Assembly (NCBI GenBank): GCA_001789745.1 | Contig: MGAN01000018.1 | Span: forward strand, 35,002 to 99,001 | Reading direction: 5' to 3' | DNA: 64,000 nucleotides | Origin: Candidatus Roizmanbacteria bacterium RIFCSPLOWO2_01_FULL_40_13 | Lineage (GTDB): Bacteria; Patescibacteriota; Microgenomatia; UBA1406; GWC2-37-13 | Shown here: positions 29,601 to 40,045 of the stretch, one piece after another | Position numbering within the stretch: the first letter of the stretch is position 1 | Layout of the letters: each line of letters starts with the position of its first letter | The notes under the pieces: generated by a model | What the model was told of the DNA's origin: nothing | Seen by the model: only the letters and a program-made list of their open reading frames with translations | The model's database searches: none | Made by a program: the position numbers and the translations under genes

Positions 29601-31169
29601 ATGCCTAAAAAGATTAACTTCCATTTAATTCTCTTTTTTGCTTCGCTGGCGATTTTTCTTTTAGTATTACTCTTCAAAATCGAAGATTTTCCGATTTATT
29701 TCTTTATTGATGAGGCTATACAAGCTGTAAAAGCCGAAACTTTGTTACAAAAAGGCTTCCGTAATCGGGACGGTGATCTTTTTCCCTTAATTATGAACCG
29801 GTTTAATTACTGGGATCTGGGTTTGACCGTTTATCTTAACCTGCCTGGTTTATTGCTGTTCGGCAAAAAAATCTGGGTGGTTCGCGGCACCACAGTACTA
29901 TTTTCACTGCTAGGGGGCGTCTTTACTGCCCTGATTCTCAAGAATGTCTTTAAAATCAGAAACTATTGGGTTGGAATCTTGTATTTGGTCTCAATTCCGA
30001 TGTTTTTCCTGCATTCACGAACCGGGTTTGAGATAGTTATCGCAACCTCATTTTATGCGGGATTTATTTATTTTTATCTGCTTTACAGAACCGGTAAACC
30101 CTTTTATTTGTTGTCGGCTTTATTTTTCGCCGCACTCGCTTTCTATAGTGTAAATGCACTTTGGTTGGTAATCATTGTAACTTTGGCAGTTTTCGCCTTG
30201 CTTGACCTACCCTTTCATTTAAAAAATCCTAAAATTGCGATTCTGTCCGCTGTTCTTTGCTTGCTACTCTTTGCGCCTTTTTTACGTTGGCAAATTGCCA
30301 ACTTTGCCAAAACCAAAACCCTATTATCCAAGTATAACAATCCGCTGGCTAAAGACGATTCCTTCAAGTCAGGTTTGATTTTTATGGCCAAAAACTATTC
30401 GCTGATTTTCAACCCCGCCTACCTCTTCTTCTATCATCCCTCCTACCACCCCAGGCATTACCTTAAAGGCTACGGATACTTCCCTGCTTGGTCGATTCCG
30501 GTAATTTTGCTCGGCCTCATCTATCTCCTGAAGAAACTTAAAAACCCTGGAGAAAGAACACTTTTAGTCGCCTTATTTTTATCTCCGTTAGGAGGTGCGT
30601 TGGTCGAACCGGGTCCGTCGCGAATAATGGCACTGGTCATTCCCGCAACCTGTCTTTTCGGTTTGGGGATAAAATCAGGAGAAATTTTAATCGCTAAGTT
30701 AAATTCCCGCTTTAATTTGCAGAAAACCTATTCCCTGATTTTATTTATCTCGCTTTACCTGATCGTCATCTTGATGACGAATGACAGCTTGAAAAACGGC
30801 CCATTTTGGTTTAGGGATTATGGTTTATACGGCATGCAGTATGGAGCTAGGCAAATGCTAACCAACGCCAAATCTTCCTTATCTAATTACCAAAACGTCG
30901 TTGTCTCAACCGGTTTTGCCAACGGCCTGGACGTCTTATTTTTGTTTTTTTTAAACGAAGAGGAACAACGGCGAATTAGACTGATTGGCGTAGATCAGTA
31001 TCTTGAGGCTTTACCAACTTATACCAATACCGTCTTTATTCTTGACGAAAACGAATATCTCAATCTGTTAAGTAAACCGCATTTTTATCGATCGCTAAAA
31101 ATCATCGAAATCTTGCCGACTCCTGACAATCAACCTCATTTTTTCAAATTGGAAATCGGAGATGTATAA
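29601..31169 (+). CDS. Membrane glycosyltransferase (GT39/GT83-like)
   Basis: 522 aa multi-TM, FFIDEAIQAVKAE loop. Confidence 0.7.
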   Translation: MPKKINFHLILFFASLAIFLLVLLFKIEDFPIYFFIDEAIQAVKAETLLQKGFRNRDGDLFPLIMNRFNYWDLGLTVYLNLPGLLLFGKKIWVVRGTTVLFSLLGGVFTALILKNVFKIRNYWVGILYLVSIPMFFLHSRTGFEIVIATSFYAGFIYFYLLYRTGKPFYLLSALFFAALAFYSVNALWLVIIVTLAVFALLDLPFHLKNPKIAILSAVLCLLLFAPFLRWQIANFAKTKTLLSKYNNPLAKDDSFKSGLIFMAKNYSLIFNPAYLFFYHPSYHPRHYLKGYGYFPAWSIPVILLGLIYLLKKLKNPGERTLLVALFLSPLGGALVEPGPSRIMALVIPATCLFGLGIKSGEILIAKLNSRFNLQKTYSLILFISLYLIVILMTNDSLKNGPFWFRDYGLYGMQYGARQMLTNAKSSLSNYQNVVVSTGFANGLDVLFLFFLNEEEQRRIRLIGVDQYLEALPTYTNTVFILDENEYLNLLSKPHFYRSLKIIEILPTPDNQPHFFKLEIGDV

Positions 31170-33288
31170 GAAAAAAGGTCTGATTTTACTCTTCTTGATT
31201 AACGCTTTAATCCTAGGTGCGTATTTCGTCTGTAAGTCATTTGCCTCCAGCGAAATCACCGTCCGGGTTTACAATAACAATTATTCGGTCTATCTCAACA
31301 ACAGGCTTATCGATAAGATTAAAGACCAATCTTTTAATGCAGGAGGCTTAAGCGTATACCCTGAAAATTTCAACATCCCATACGACTCTCCGATCAAACC
31401 CAAGGTCGAAAAAATAGAGATAAAGGATCTAAAAGGCCGCACGCTTTTTTCCGAAAAAAACACATCTTCAACCGGTTATAAGAATTGGGAGAATTTTGCC
31501 GCCAAAATTAAAATAAAGGGAGTTCCCAGCCTCATCCTGACTTTGCATGAACAAAAAAATTCCGACGGTATAGTTTTAGTTTTAAGAGGTTTTTTTGATA
31601 TCGATTACGGGATTAAAAAGATCGTGGACGGAAGAGAAACCATCCTAACCTCGCACACCGATTTTGATTTGGGCATAATACCTGGATTGGCCTTGAACGC
31701 ACTCTTATTCCTTCAATCCTTCCCCTCGGTATTACTTTTAATCGCTTTGAATTTACTTCTGTTGTTCTCTATACCCAAAAAAATTAAGATCGAACTTTCC
31801 TTAAGCGACAAAACTAAAAAAGTTATCTATTTGTTTCTCGTTACCTTGCTGATTGCGACCTCTTTCATGCTCTTACTTTTTATAAACCTGGAACTTCTTG
31901 AAGGAGTCCCTCATGTTCCTGATTCAATAATCTATATGATGCAGGCAAAAATTTTTGCCCGCGGAAAGATTTTTGCTTCTCCGGAAATCTTTAAGAGTTA
32001 TTATCAGTTTTTCGACTCGCTCCGTGGGGGAATGCTTTACTTAAATGAAAAGTGGTTTTCCCAGTATCCTTTCGGGCATCCGTTGATCTTAGCCATCGGA
32101 GTAATTCTCGGTATGCCTTGGCTTATTCCACCGATTGTCTCAACCGCAACACTAATCTTATTGACTTTGTTATTTAACAGTTTCTTCGGGCGTAAAATTA
32201 CTATTCTCTTATTGTTTATTACTTTACTCTCGCCGCTTTTCCAGTCCAACGGGGCAAATTTTATGTCACACGGCAGCGCTTTATTTTTTTCGGTCGGTTT
32301 CGTTTTTTTCTTTTTCCGGACCTTAAAATACAACTCTCCACTTGATCCCTTTTTGTCTTCACTATTTTTTGGCCTGTTTTTCAACACGCGGATTTTGACG
32401 GCTTTTGCGCTATTCGTCCCTTTCTCGCTCTACGCAATTTTAAACCTGAAACAACGTCGGAGACTGATTTTATTTCTTCCGGGTTTAATCATCTTTTTCT
32501 TGCTCTATCTCGGCTATAATTGGGCGTTGACCGGCAACCCTCTAATAAATCCCTACCAACTTTCCGATACTCCTCCATTGGGATTTTCCCCGGAACATAC
32601 TCTGGGAAGCGCCCTATTGGACAGCCTGACCAACTCTTCTATCTTCCTAAGTTTTGTCTTCGGCTGGCCGCAAAAATTAACATTGCTTTGGGTTTTTGTC
32701 GCATTAATCCTTCCCCCGCTTAAAAAAACCGATTTGCTTTTTCTTACTGCGATTATTTCTATCATCTCTGCTTGGCTTCTCTTTGACGGGAGCTATATTA
32801 TGTATGGACCTCGCTATTATTATGAAATTTTACCGTTTGTTTTGTTCTTAACCGGTTCAGGTATCTCAAAATTGATGAAAATCACAATGCGCCAAAACCT
32901 AATTTTTAGCTTAAACGCTATCTTTATCTTGCTCCTTTCCTTCAGGTTGATCAATGGTTGGCTTCTCAACCAACAGAAGCTTTGGGAGATATCCGAAACC
33001 CCCTCAACGGTCTGGGAACTCCGCGGTTTCAACAACGTCAACAGCAAACTCCTTAAACTGGTCAATCTCAAATCGATCCACAATGCACTAATTTTCGTCA
33101 AACCCTGCACACATTGGTGGTGTGACGCCGTCCCGGCATCTTACAACAATCCTGATTTTAACGGGGATATTATCTGGGCTAAAGATTTGGGATTTAAGAA
33201 TAAAGAGCTTTTCAAAGCTTTTCCCAATCGGAAATATTATCTGGCAGATTATGAAACTGTCTCGATCGTATCCTACGATTTAAAATAA
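31162..33288 (+). CDS. Large membrane glycosyltransferase-like protein
   Basis: 708 aa multi-TM, overlaps upstream gene. Confidence 0.65.
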   Translation: MYKKKGLILLFLINALILGAYFVCKSFASSEITVRVYNNNYSVYLNNRLIDKIKDQSFNAGGLSVYPENFNIPYDSPIKPKVEKIEIKDLKGRTLFSEKNTSSTGYKNWENFAAKIKIKGVPSLILTLHEQKNSDGIVLVLRGFFDIDYGIKKIVDGRETILTSHTDFDLGIIPGLALNALLFLQSFPSVLLLIALNLLLLFSIPKKIKIELSLSDKTKKVIYLFLVTLLIATSFMLLLFINLELLEGVPHVPDSIIYMMQAKIFARGKIFASPEIFKSYYQFFDSLRGGMLYLNEKWFSQYPFGHPLILAIGVILGMPWLIPPIVSTATLILLTLLFNSFFGRKITILLLFITLLSPLFQSNGANFMSHGSALFFSVGFVFFFFRTLKYNSPLDPFLSSLFFGLFFNTRILTAFALFVPFSLYAILNLKQRRRLILFLPGLIIFFLLYLGYNWALTGNPLINPYQLSDTPPLGFSPEHTLGSALLDSLTNSSIFLSFVFGWPQKLTLLWVFVALILPPLKKTDLLFLTAIISIISAWLLFDGSYIMYGPRYYYEILPFVLFLTGSGISKLMKITMRQNLIFSLNAIFILLLSFRLINGWLLNQQKLWEISETPSTVWELRGFNNVNSKLLKLVNLKSIHNALIFVKPCTHWWCDAVPASYNNPDFNGDIIWAKDLGFKNKELFKAFPNRKYYLADYETVSIVSYDLK

Positions 33289-35588
33289 ATCTTGCGTATT
33301 TTTTTGTTGATTATAGAAACTAATAGCAAAGCAAACGTACCGATCGCCAGCCATGTTCCTAATCTGAGCGGCTGAGAATCAAATCTAAAGCTGACCTCGT
33401 GCGCACCCCGACTGACAGGTAAAGCATACATGAATAAATTAGCCGGTAACAATTCTGTTCGGACTCCGTCCACGTTGGCCGTCCACCCCGGATAGCGAAA
33501 TTGGCTAAACAGCAAAAAACCGTCTCTATCCGACTCGATATTTAAATACAGATTATCACTTTTGTAATCCGATATTTTGATATCGTATTTTGCCGGTTCA
33601 TAAGTATCGCCGACTCTCTGGATCGGTTTCCCTGTATAATCGATCTCCAGCAAGACTTCTCTTCTGGGATTAAAGTTCTGATCCGTTAAACCAGCCAGTA
33701 GCTGATCTTTGCTTTTGACGACCTTATAATTAGCAACAAAAAATACTCTCGCTAAGGCGGACTTGTTTTCCCAAACATTGGCGCTAACAAACTTCATATC
33801 TGGATTCTGGCCTAAATCGTTCTCAGCCAGCATGTATTTAACATTCATCAGATCGATTATTTTACGATTGGCGAATCCGAATAAGGAAATGGCGTCATGA
33901 TAAGATTTTGTTTCGATTGTGTGGTAACCATAGGTAGTTTCTACTTCATTGATCATATTGATGTTTCTCGGCCATAGGTTGTCTATGCGGTAAATACTCT
34001 TGTCTTGCTTGACTTTTTCCAATATTTTGGGGTTTGCGTAATATTTGCTGGGTGGGCCGGGAGTCGTTTCGATCGGATTGTAGCTGCCCCCGTTTAATAA
34101 AATATCCAGTGCGTAAACCAAGATTAATCCATAAATTAACTTCTCCCTTCTGGTTAGTAAATAGCTAAAAACAAAAACAGAACTCAGCAAAAAAAGAAAC
34201 CTGGATTGGTTGATATTCTTGGCGATAAAATCATATGCTGCTCCGGCTGGAGGTTCACGGGCAGTTAAGGCGAATGTTTTTGCATTTGTCGGTTTCAAGG
34301 CTAAAATGAGCAGTAACAGCAACAGGAAATAGATAACAAAGGGTAAAAGATTTTTTCTGAGTTTTTCTGCAATAAGACCGCCTTGGATACCAATCGTAGC
34401 AATAATCGCCAGAAAGAAATGAAAGAAATTAGTGAGTTTGCTAAGCATCGTCAAGTTATCGGAAAAAGGCATATTTTGATTTAAAAATGACGCCAGCCGG
34501 TTATATCTCCCCAGGAGCAAGAGAACCGACACTGCCAGATTCGTCAAAAAAAAACCTAACAACCGTTTGTTTTTCCATTTAAGTGCGAAAGGCAAAAACA
34601 AAATAGGAATGATTCCGATATAAATAAAGTTTTCCCAATTACCCCAAGGATAATCCGAACCCCAATAGCCAACCTCATGTTTGCCATAAAGGTAGGGAAC
34701 CAACAGAGTTAGATAATATAAGGGATGGATTGAGTTATATAAATTTTTTACGGTGGTTTCGGAAGTTGTCCTGACAATATTTTGCGCCAGCTCTAGAGTC
34801 AATAAAACTTTTGGGGCGGTTATCAATAGGCTGACTAAAATAATACCCAATGACACAAGTAGGAGGCGGATCCTGTCGTGTTTTTTTGCGACCAGTAAAA
34901 AATAAAATATCGCCAGACAAAAGTATAGATAGGCATAAAAAATCATTTGCGGATGTCCGGAAACGATAATTAACGCCAAAATCAACGAACACCCTAAGGC
35001 AAAAATTATCCTTTGCGAGTTGATATAATATAAAAAAAATAAATATACCAATGGCACCCAAGACATCGTCACGATCACCACTGGATGAACAAATCTTCCG
35101 ATGAAGATTCCGCTGCATGAGTAGACCAAAGCACCAAAAAGTGACGGTAATTTTCCCAGTTTTAATCCCAATCTCACCAACAGGTAGAAGGAAATACTGG
35201 CTATGAGGTAATGTGTTAATTCTGCTCCGAAATGGAAAAAATAAGCCGTATCGAGATTTTTTTGAGCGGAGAAAAGAAACTGTAAAATTACATAGAGAGG
35301 ATAAAAAATACTAGTTTCAAGCGCGGCAAATGGTAGCGAACCCGCGAACCAATATTGATTTAGAATCGGCAGCAGCCCTAAGCGAAGGTTTTTGTTTAAG
35401 TAAACCCACCAGGGAAAATATACTTCGCTTATATCTCCGGCAAAATAATAGTAAGGATCGGTAAAAAACTTATGAAACAGCAGGGCTAAAAAAATAATGG
35501 TGATTAAAATCAAAAAAACTATCTCGAATAACAAACTTTTATTTTTGTTAAAATGAGTGACGCTAGAAAAATTTTTATTCTTGATCAT
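33273..35588 (-). CDS. YfhO-like large membrane protein
   Basis: 771 aa; FRYPGWTANVDGVRTELLPANLFMYALPVSRGAHEVSFRF C-terminal signature. Confidence 0.85.
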   Translation of the reverse strand: MIKNKNFSSVTHFNKNKSLLFEIVFLILITIIFLALLFHKFFTDPYYYFAGDISEVYFPWWVYLNKNLRLGLLPILNQYWFAGSLPFAALETSIFYPLYVILQFLFSAQKNLDTAYFFHFGAELTHYLIASISFYLLVRLGLKLGKLPSLFGALVYSCSGIFIGRFVHPVVIVTMSWVPLVYLFFLYYINSQRIIFALGCSLILALIIVSGHPQMIFYAYLYFCLAIFYFLLVAKKHDRIRLLLVSLGIILVSLLITAPKVLLTLELAQNIVRTTSETTVKNLYNSIHPLYYLTLLVPYLYGKHEVGYWGSDYPWGNWENFIYIGIIPILFLPFALKWKNKRLLGFFLTNLAVSVLLLLGRYNRLASFLNQNMPFSDNLTMLSKLTNFFHFFLAIIATIGIQGGLIAEKLRKNLLPFVIYFLLLLLLILALKPTNAKTFALTAREPPAGAAYDFIAKNINQSRFLFLLSSVFVFSYLLTRREKLIYGLILVYALDILLNGGSYNPIETTPGPPSKYYANPKILEKVKQDKSIYRIDNLWPRNINMINEVETTYGYHTIETKSYHDAISLFGFANRKIIDLMNVKYMLAENDLGQNPDMKFVSANVWENKSALARVFFVANYKVVKSKDQLLAGLTDQNFNPRREVLLEIDYTGKPIQRVGDTYEPAKYDIKISDYKSDNLYLNIESDRDGFLLFSQFRYPGWTANVDGVRTELLPANLFMYALPVSRGAHEVSFRFDSQPLRLGTWLAIGTFALLLVSIINKKIRKIYFKS

Positions 35589-35661
35589 AATGATTTAATA
35601 ATGATAATACATCATGACTTAAAAATTAAGCAATCAATTTAACCGCGCTTATCGGCAGCCT

Positions 35662-36381
35662 ATGAAAAAAAACAAAGTCGTGGTGGTAATGCCTGCTTAT
35701 AATGTCGAAAAAACTCTGGAAAAAACTTATCGCGATATTCCTAAAAATTTGGTCGATGACATAATCTTGGTTGACAACAACAGCCGGGATCACACCGTGG
35801 AATTAGCCAAAAAACTTAAGATAAAAGTTTACCGTCATAAAACCAACCGCGGCTACGGCGGAAGTCAAAAAACGCTCTATCGTAAAGCCTTGGATATGGG
35901 CGCCGACATTATAATTATGGTTCACCCCGATTACCAGTATGATCCAAAATTCCTTAAATATCTGCTTCCACCGATCATCGACGGTGCATTCGATATTATG
36001 TTGGCTACCAGGATTCGCACCAGGAAGGATACTTTAAAAAACGGCATGCCGCTTTATAAGTATCTCAGTAACCGATTCCTGACCATAACCGAAAATTTAG
36101 TCTTGGGCCTCAGTTTAAGTGAATATCATACGGGTTTTAGAGCATTTCGAAGAGAAGTTTTGACTAAATTAAAATTCAACCAACTGTCCAACGACTTTGT
36201 TTTCGACCAACAAATTCTCATCGCTGCACATCTGTTAGGATTCACAATCGGAGAAATTTATAATCCTGCCTATTATCGGGAAGATTCTTCTTCGGTAAAT
36301 TTTAGGAATTCGATCAAATACGGATTGGAAACTTTAATCAGCCTGTACCATTATCTCTTCAATAAAAAGAAATATTTTTAG
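35662..36381 (+). CDS. Family 2 glycosyltransferase
   Basis: VVVMPAYNVEKTLEKTY, ILVDNNSRDHT, MVHPDYQYDP. Confidence 0.93.
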   Translation: MKKNKVVVVMPAYNVEKTLEKTYRDIPKNLVDDIILVDNNSRDHTVELAKKLKIKVYRHKTNRGYGGSQKTLYRKALDMGADIIIMVHPDYQYDPKFLKYLLPPIIDGAFDIMLATRIRTRKDTLKNGMPLYKYLSNRFLTITENLVLGLSLSEYHTGFRAFRREVLTKLKFNQLSNDFVFDQQILIAAHLLGFTIGEIYNPAYYREDSSSVNFRNSIKYGLETLISLYHYLFNKKKYF

Positions 36382-36414
36382 TCAACTAATACTGATCTAA
36401 TACTGATCAGTTTG

Positions 36415-36885
36415 TTAACGATGTTTAATCTCCCAGTTATAATTGATTTTTTTGCTTTCGAAAGGGTCCATTCTCACAATATCCTTTGGATCATGCGGAT
36501 GGGTCGCGCAGTTGGCTACTATGGAGGTTTTCACACCGATTCCCTTAAATCCATTCCAGACTCCGGGAGGAATTGTAACCAACTGATAATTGTCTACTCC
36601 GATAAACAATTCCATTAAATTACCCACGGTTGGGGATTTTTTCCGGTCATCAAATAACACCAGTTTAATCATACCTTGAATAACTGCATAGTTTAAGGTC
36701 ATTTTTTTATGAAGATGCCATCCTTTCACGACACCCGGATAGATAAAAGAAAAGTAAATTTCACCAAATTGTATAAATTCTGGATCATCTTTTCTGAACA
36801 TTTGCCAAATCATTCCTCGTTCGTCACAGATTTTTTTTAGTCGCTTGATTTTAACCCCATCGATCATAACAGAATTATACTTCAT
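36415..36885 (-). CDS. dTDP-4-dehydrorhamnose 3,5-epimerase-family cupin
   Basis: GVVKGWHLHKKMTLNYAVIQGMIKLVLFDDR, IPPGVWNGFKG. Confidence 0.8.
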   Translation of the reverse strand: MKYNSVMIDGVKIKRLKKICDERGMIWQMFRKDDPEFIQFGEIYFSFIYPGVVKGWHLHKKMTLNYAVIQGMIKLVLFDDRKKSPTVGNLMELFIGVDNYQLVTIPPGVWNGFKGIGVKTSIVANCATHPHDPKDIVRMDPFESKKINYNWEIKHR

Positions 36886-37807
36886 GTTCTAAGTAATATC
36901 GAAAGGTCTTTGCCAGCCCGGCGTAGATATCGGTTTTAGGCTTCCAACCTAGTTTTTTTTCAGCTTTAGAACTATCACATCGAGCAACCATTATTTCTCC
37001 CTGAGAATAAGGAATCATCCCTAAATTAACCGACTGGCGGTTGGCGCTGAATTTCTGGAGAATTTTGACGATCTGTTTTAACGAATAAGTCTTTGGGTTA
37101 CCAATATTAAATATTTCATAACCCCAGTAATTAGGCGAATCTATAAATTCGATTGCCTTGACATAGGAGTCAACCGTGTCCTCCACATAAGTAAAACTCA
37201 GACGCTGCTCTCCTTTGGTCAAATCCAAATTTCCTTTATGGATGAGGGTCTTGACTATTTTAGGTATAATTTTCTCATTATCTTTTTCACCATAAGGCGA
37301 AAATAATTTTAAAGTTACGGCTTTGATTAGGTTGGCAGCGGCATAGAACTTTAAAATTTCTTCAAAGGCCATTTTTGTCGCTGTGTAATAATTAAACGGT
37401 TGCCTTTGATTATGCTCGTTTATTTTACCCTTGGTTTTTTTGTACTCAAAAAAAGTGCCGGTATTAATAAAACTTTTTACTCCGGATTTCGTTGCTTCCT
37501 GCAAAAGCTTGGCGGGATGATTGATGTTAACTTTGTTCATCTCCTCTACTTCGCTTATTGTGGGGTCGTACTTTAGATACTTGCCAGATAAGTGGATGAT
37601 TAAATCAATCTTTTTTTTATTAAAAAGTTCTCTGTAACTTTTTAATCTGTCTAGGTCAAAAATGACTAACTTTTTTAGTAATTTTTTAATCCGCCAGGTT
37701 TGGGAAGCGCTCCTTTTAAGCAGAATGACTTTATGATTTTCGGCAATAAGTCTGGGAATTAAATGGCTTCCGATAAAACCTGTTCCTCCTGTAACAAGAA
37801 TATTCAT
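36875..37807 (-). CDS. NAD-dependent epimerase/dehydratase
   Basis: MNILVTGGTGFIGSHLIPRL, YYTATKMAFEE. Confidence 0.92.
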   Translation of the reverse strand: MNILVTGGTGFIGSHLIPRLIAENHKVILLKRSASQTWRIKKLLKKLVIFDLDRLKSYRELFNKKKIDLIIHLSGKYLKYDPTISEVEEMNKVNINHPAKLLQEATKSGVKSFINTGTFFEYKKTKGKINEHNQRQPFNYYTATKMAFEEILKFYAAANLIKAVTLKLFSPYGEKDNEKIIPKIVKTLIHKGNLDLTKGEQRLSFTYVEDTVDSYVKAIEFIDSPNYWGYEIFNIGNPKTYSLKQIVKILQKFSANRQSVNLGMIPYSQGEIMVARCDSSKAEKKLGWKPKTDIYAGLAKTFRYYLEHEV

Positions 37808-37939
37808 CTGATGAAGTTAATATTATATACGACTTCGCTTCAATTTATTATAATAACCTTAATCACTAATCGCTATGAGTATATTAAAAAGAAATAAGTT
37901 AGAATGTATAATTCGGATTAGAATAATAACCAATTAAAC

Positions 37940-38671
37940 ATGTTTAAGACGCTCTCGATTGTAATTTCTGTTTATAACGAAGAAAAATACTTAAAAAAAA
38001 TATTGGACAAAGTAATCGCTTCTAATTCATTGGGATTGAAAAAAGACGTGATCGTTATTAATGACGGGTCAACCGACAGAAGCGAAAGAGTCATTAAAGA
38101 ACAGATCGTTAAACTGGCCAAAAAAAATATAAACGTCAATTTTAATCTTCTCAAAAATAAAAAAAACAAGGGTAAAGGCGCTGCCCTAAAACAGGGATTT
38201 ATCAGTTCCAAAGGCGACATAGTCTTGGTACAGGATGCAGACCTCGAATATGATCCAAATGATTATCCGGTTCTGCTCGTTCCCTTTTTGCAGCAGAACG
38301 CGGATGTAGTCTACGGTTCCCGCTTCATCTCTGCCAAACCGCATCGTGTACTCTATTTCTGGCATTATCTGGGAAATATGCTGATTACTACACTTTCCAA
38401 CATGCTTACCAATCTTAATCTGACAGATATTGAAACCGGTTATAAAATCTTTAAGGGTGAGTTGATCCGCAAAATTGCTCCGTCTCTCCAAAGCAAAAGA
38501 TTTGGATTTGAACCGGAAATCACCGCTAGAATTGCCAAAATTAAAAACCTCAAAATCTACGAAGTCGGAATTTCTTATTTTGGCCGAACCTATGAAGAAG
38601 GTAAAAAAATCGGCTGGAAGGACGGAGTCAAAGCTATTTGGGAAATTATTAAATATAATCTCTTTACTTAA
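37940..38671 (+). CDS. Family 2 glycosyltransferase (DPM1-like)
   Basis: SIVISVYNEEKYL, VINDGSTDRS, QDADLEYDP. Confidence 0.93.
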   Translation: MFKTLSIVISVYNEEKYLKKILDKVIASNSLGLKKDVIVINDGSTDRSERVIKEQIVKLAKKNINVNFNLLKNKKNKGKGAALKQGFISSKGDIVLVQDADLEYDPNDYPVLLVPFLQQNADVVYGSRFISAKPHRVLYFWHYLGNMLITTLSNMLTNLNLTDIETGYKIFKGELIRKIAPSLQSKRFGFEPEITARIAKIKNLKIYEVGISYFGRTYEEGKKIGWKDGVKAIWEIIKYNLFT

Positions 38672-38712
38672 CAACCCCCATCGCAAGCGAAGGAAGGTCA
38701 GACATTCCGATG

Positions 38713-39678
38713 CTAAGCAATCTCATTCATACTAAGATCGCTTCGTCGCTTTGCTCCTCGCGACGCCATAGATAGATAAGAAGTAATAAAATTTAATCCT
38801 TTAAAAAAACCGCCAAGTACTTGGCGGCTGTTTTGGTTAAAATCTTTATTGAAAGCTTGGGCTTTGCTTCCGTTTGCCGTCTTCCAAAGGATTCTTAGGA
38901 AATCCTTAGTAGTGATTATGCCGATCGGATGCTTCTCGTCATCCACGATAATCACGCTCCCAATCTTTTTATCCAAAATTAACTCCAGGGCTTTTGAGGT
39001 GAGATCGTTGGGTTTAAGGGTCAAAATATAAGTTTTGGCGAATTTTTTAACCTTGAGATGGAGAAAACTTACGTGATTGCCCTCCCGCTCTCCTCGATGA
39101 GCAGAGCTTCGCGGACTGACCAGATAGGAAATAAGATCATAATAGCTCAATACTCCCTTTAATTTTAGATCTTTATTCAGAATCACAAGTTTTGAAACTT
39201 TGGTTTTTCTGAAGGTTTCGATTGCGGTTTTGATCGTATCATCCTCATATATTGTGATCAGGCCCTTATTCTTCATTTTAAGTACGTCACTTACGGGAAC
39301 AGTAAACAAAGAAGATCCTAGATAGAACTTTAGCAGATGTCTGGCAGAGATGATGCCTAAAAATTCGTCGTTTTTATTAAAAACCGGCAGATAATGGATT
39401 TTTGACTCGATAAATAATCCCGCTACCTTGCCGACTGAATAATCAATTCGAATCTTAGGCGTATGGTACAGGCAGTGTCTGACTTTTGAGTTGCCGGGGT
39501 AAGATGACTTGATTAAACAGTAATAGGGATTGATTACGCCCAAAAAATTATTTTTATCATCAAATACAAAAACTGCGTCATGGGAGGTACGCATTTTGGA
39601 GATCGCCCGGGAGAGCACCTCGTCAGGTGAAGTTCTGATTATACGGTCTGTCTTGACGATATCTTTTAATTGGATCAT
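38713..39678 (-). CDS. Multi-CBS-domain protein
   Basis: Four CBS-like repeats (e.g. IGSVIIVDDEKHPIGIITTKDFLR). Confidence 0.85.
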   Translation of the reverse strand: MIQLKDIVKTDRIIRTSPDEVLSRAISKMRTSHDAVFVFDDKNNFLGVINPYYCLIKSSYPGNSKVRHCLYHTPKIRIDYSVGKVAGLFIESKIHYLPVFNKNDEFLGIISARHLLKFYLGSSLFTVPVSDVLKMKNKGLITIYEDDTIKTAIETFRKTKVSKLVILNKDLKLKGVLSYYDLISYLVSPRSSAHRGEREGNHVSFLHLKVKKFAKTYILTLKPNDLTSKALELILDKKIGSVIIVDDEKHPIGIITTKDFLRILWKTANGSKAQAFNKDFNQNSRQVLGGFFKGLNFITSYLSMASRGAKRRSDLSMNEIA

Positions 39679-39805
39679 TGATACTAGCTAAATTAAAGCC
39701 CTTTACCTGAATCTTAACTTATCAAAATATATATTGTCAAGTGTAAATTAACCACTCCAAAGCTTTGTAACGCTAATCACAAAATTTGCGGCGCCTTTAA
39801 ATTTG

Positions 39806-40016
39806 TGCCGCAGGAGGGAGTCGAAACCTCATGAGGTTGCCCTCAGAGGTTTTTGAGCGGACGTAAAACGTCCACTATAGCCTACGCGCTTGCCCCGTGT
39901 GGGCGAGGAGGGAGTCGAACCCTCACGGTATTTACATACCACAAGTTTTTGAGACTTGCCTGTATACCAGTTTCAGCACTCGCCCTTTCGGGGCCTACCG
40001 GTTCCGCCACCGCGGC
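39806..40016 (-). pseudogene. Split tRNA-Leu-like gene enclosing an intact tRNA-Leu
   Basis: 5' GCCGCGGTGGCGGAACCGGTAGG (40016 downward) and 3' ...CTCAAAAACCTC-TGAGGGCAACCTCA-T-GAGGTTTCGACTCCCTC-CTGCGGC-A; outer acceptor strands GCCGCGG/CTGCGGC pair over 7 positions. Confidence 0.6.
39900..39985 (-). tRNA. tRNA-Leu(CAA)
   Basis: GGGCGAG...CTCGCCC-A; anticodon arm CAAGT-CTCAAAA-ACTTG; GAGGGTTCGACTCCCTC T-arm. Confidence 0.92.
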
Positions 40017-40045
40017 CTAAATTATTTTTATTATACTATTTTGGT

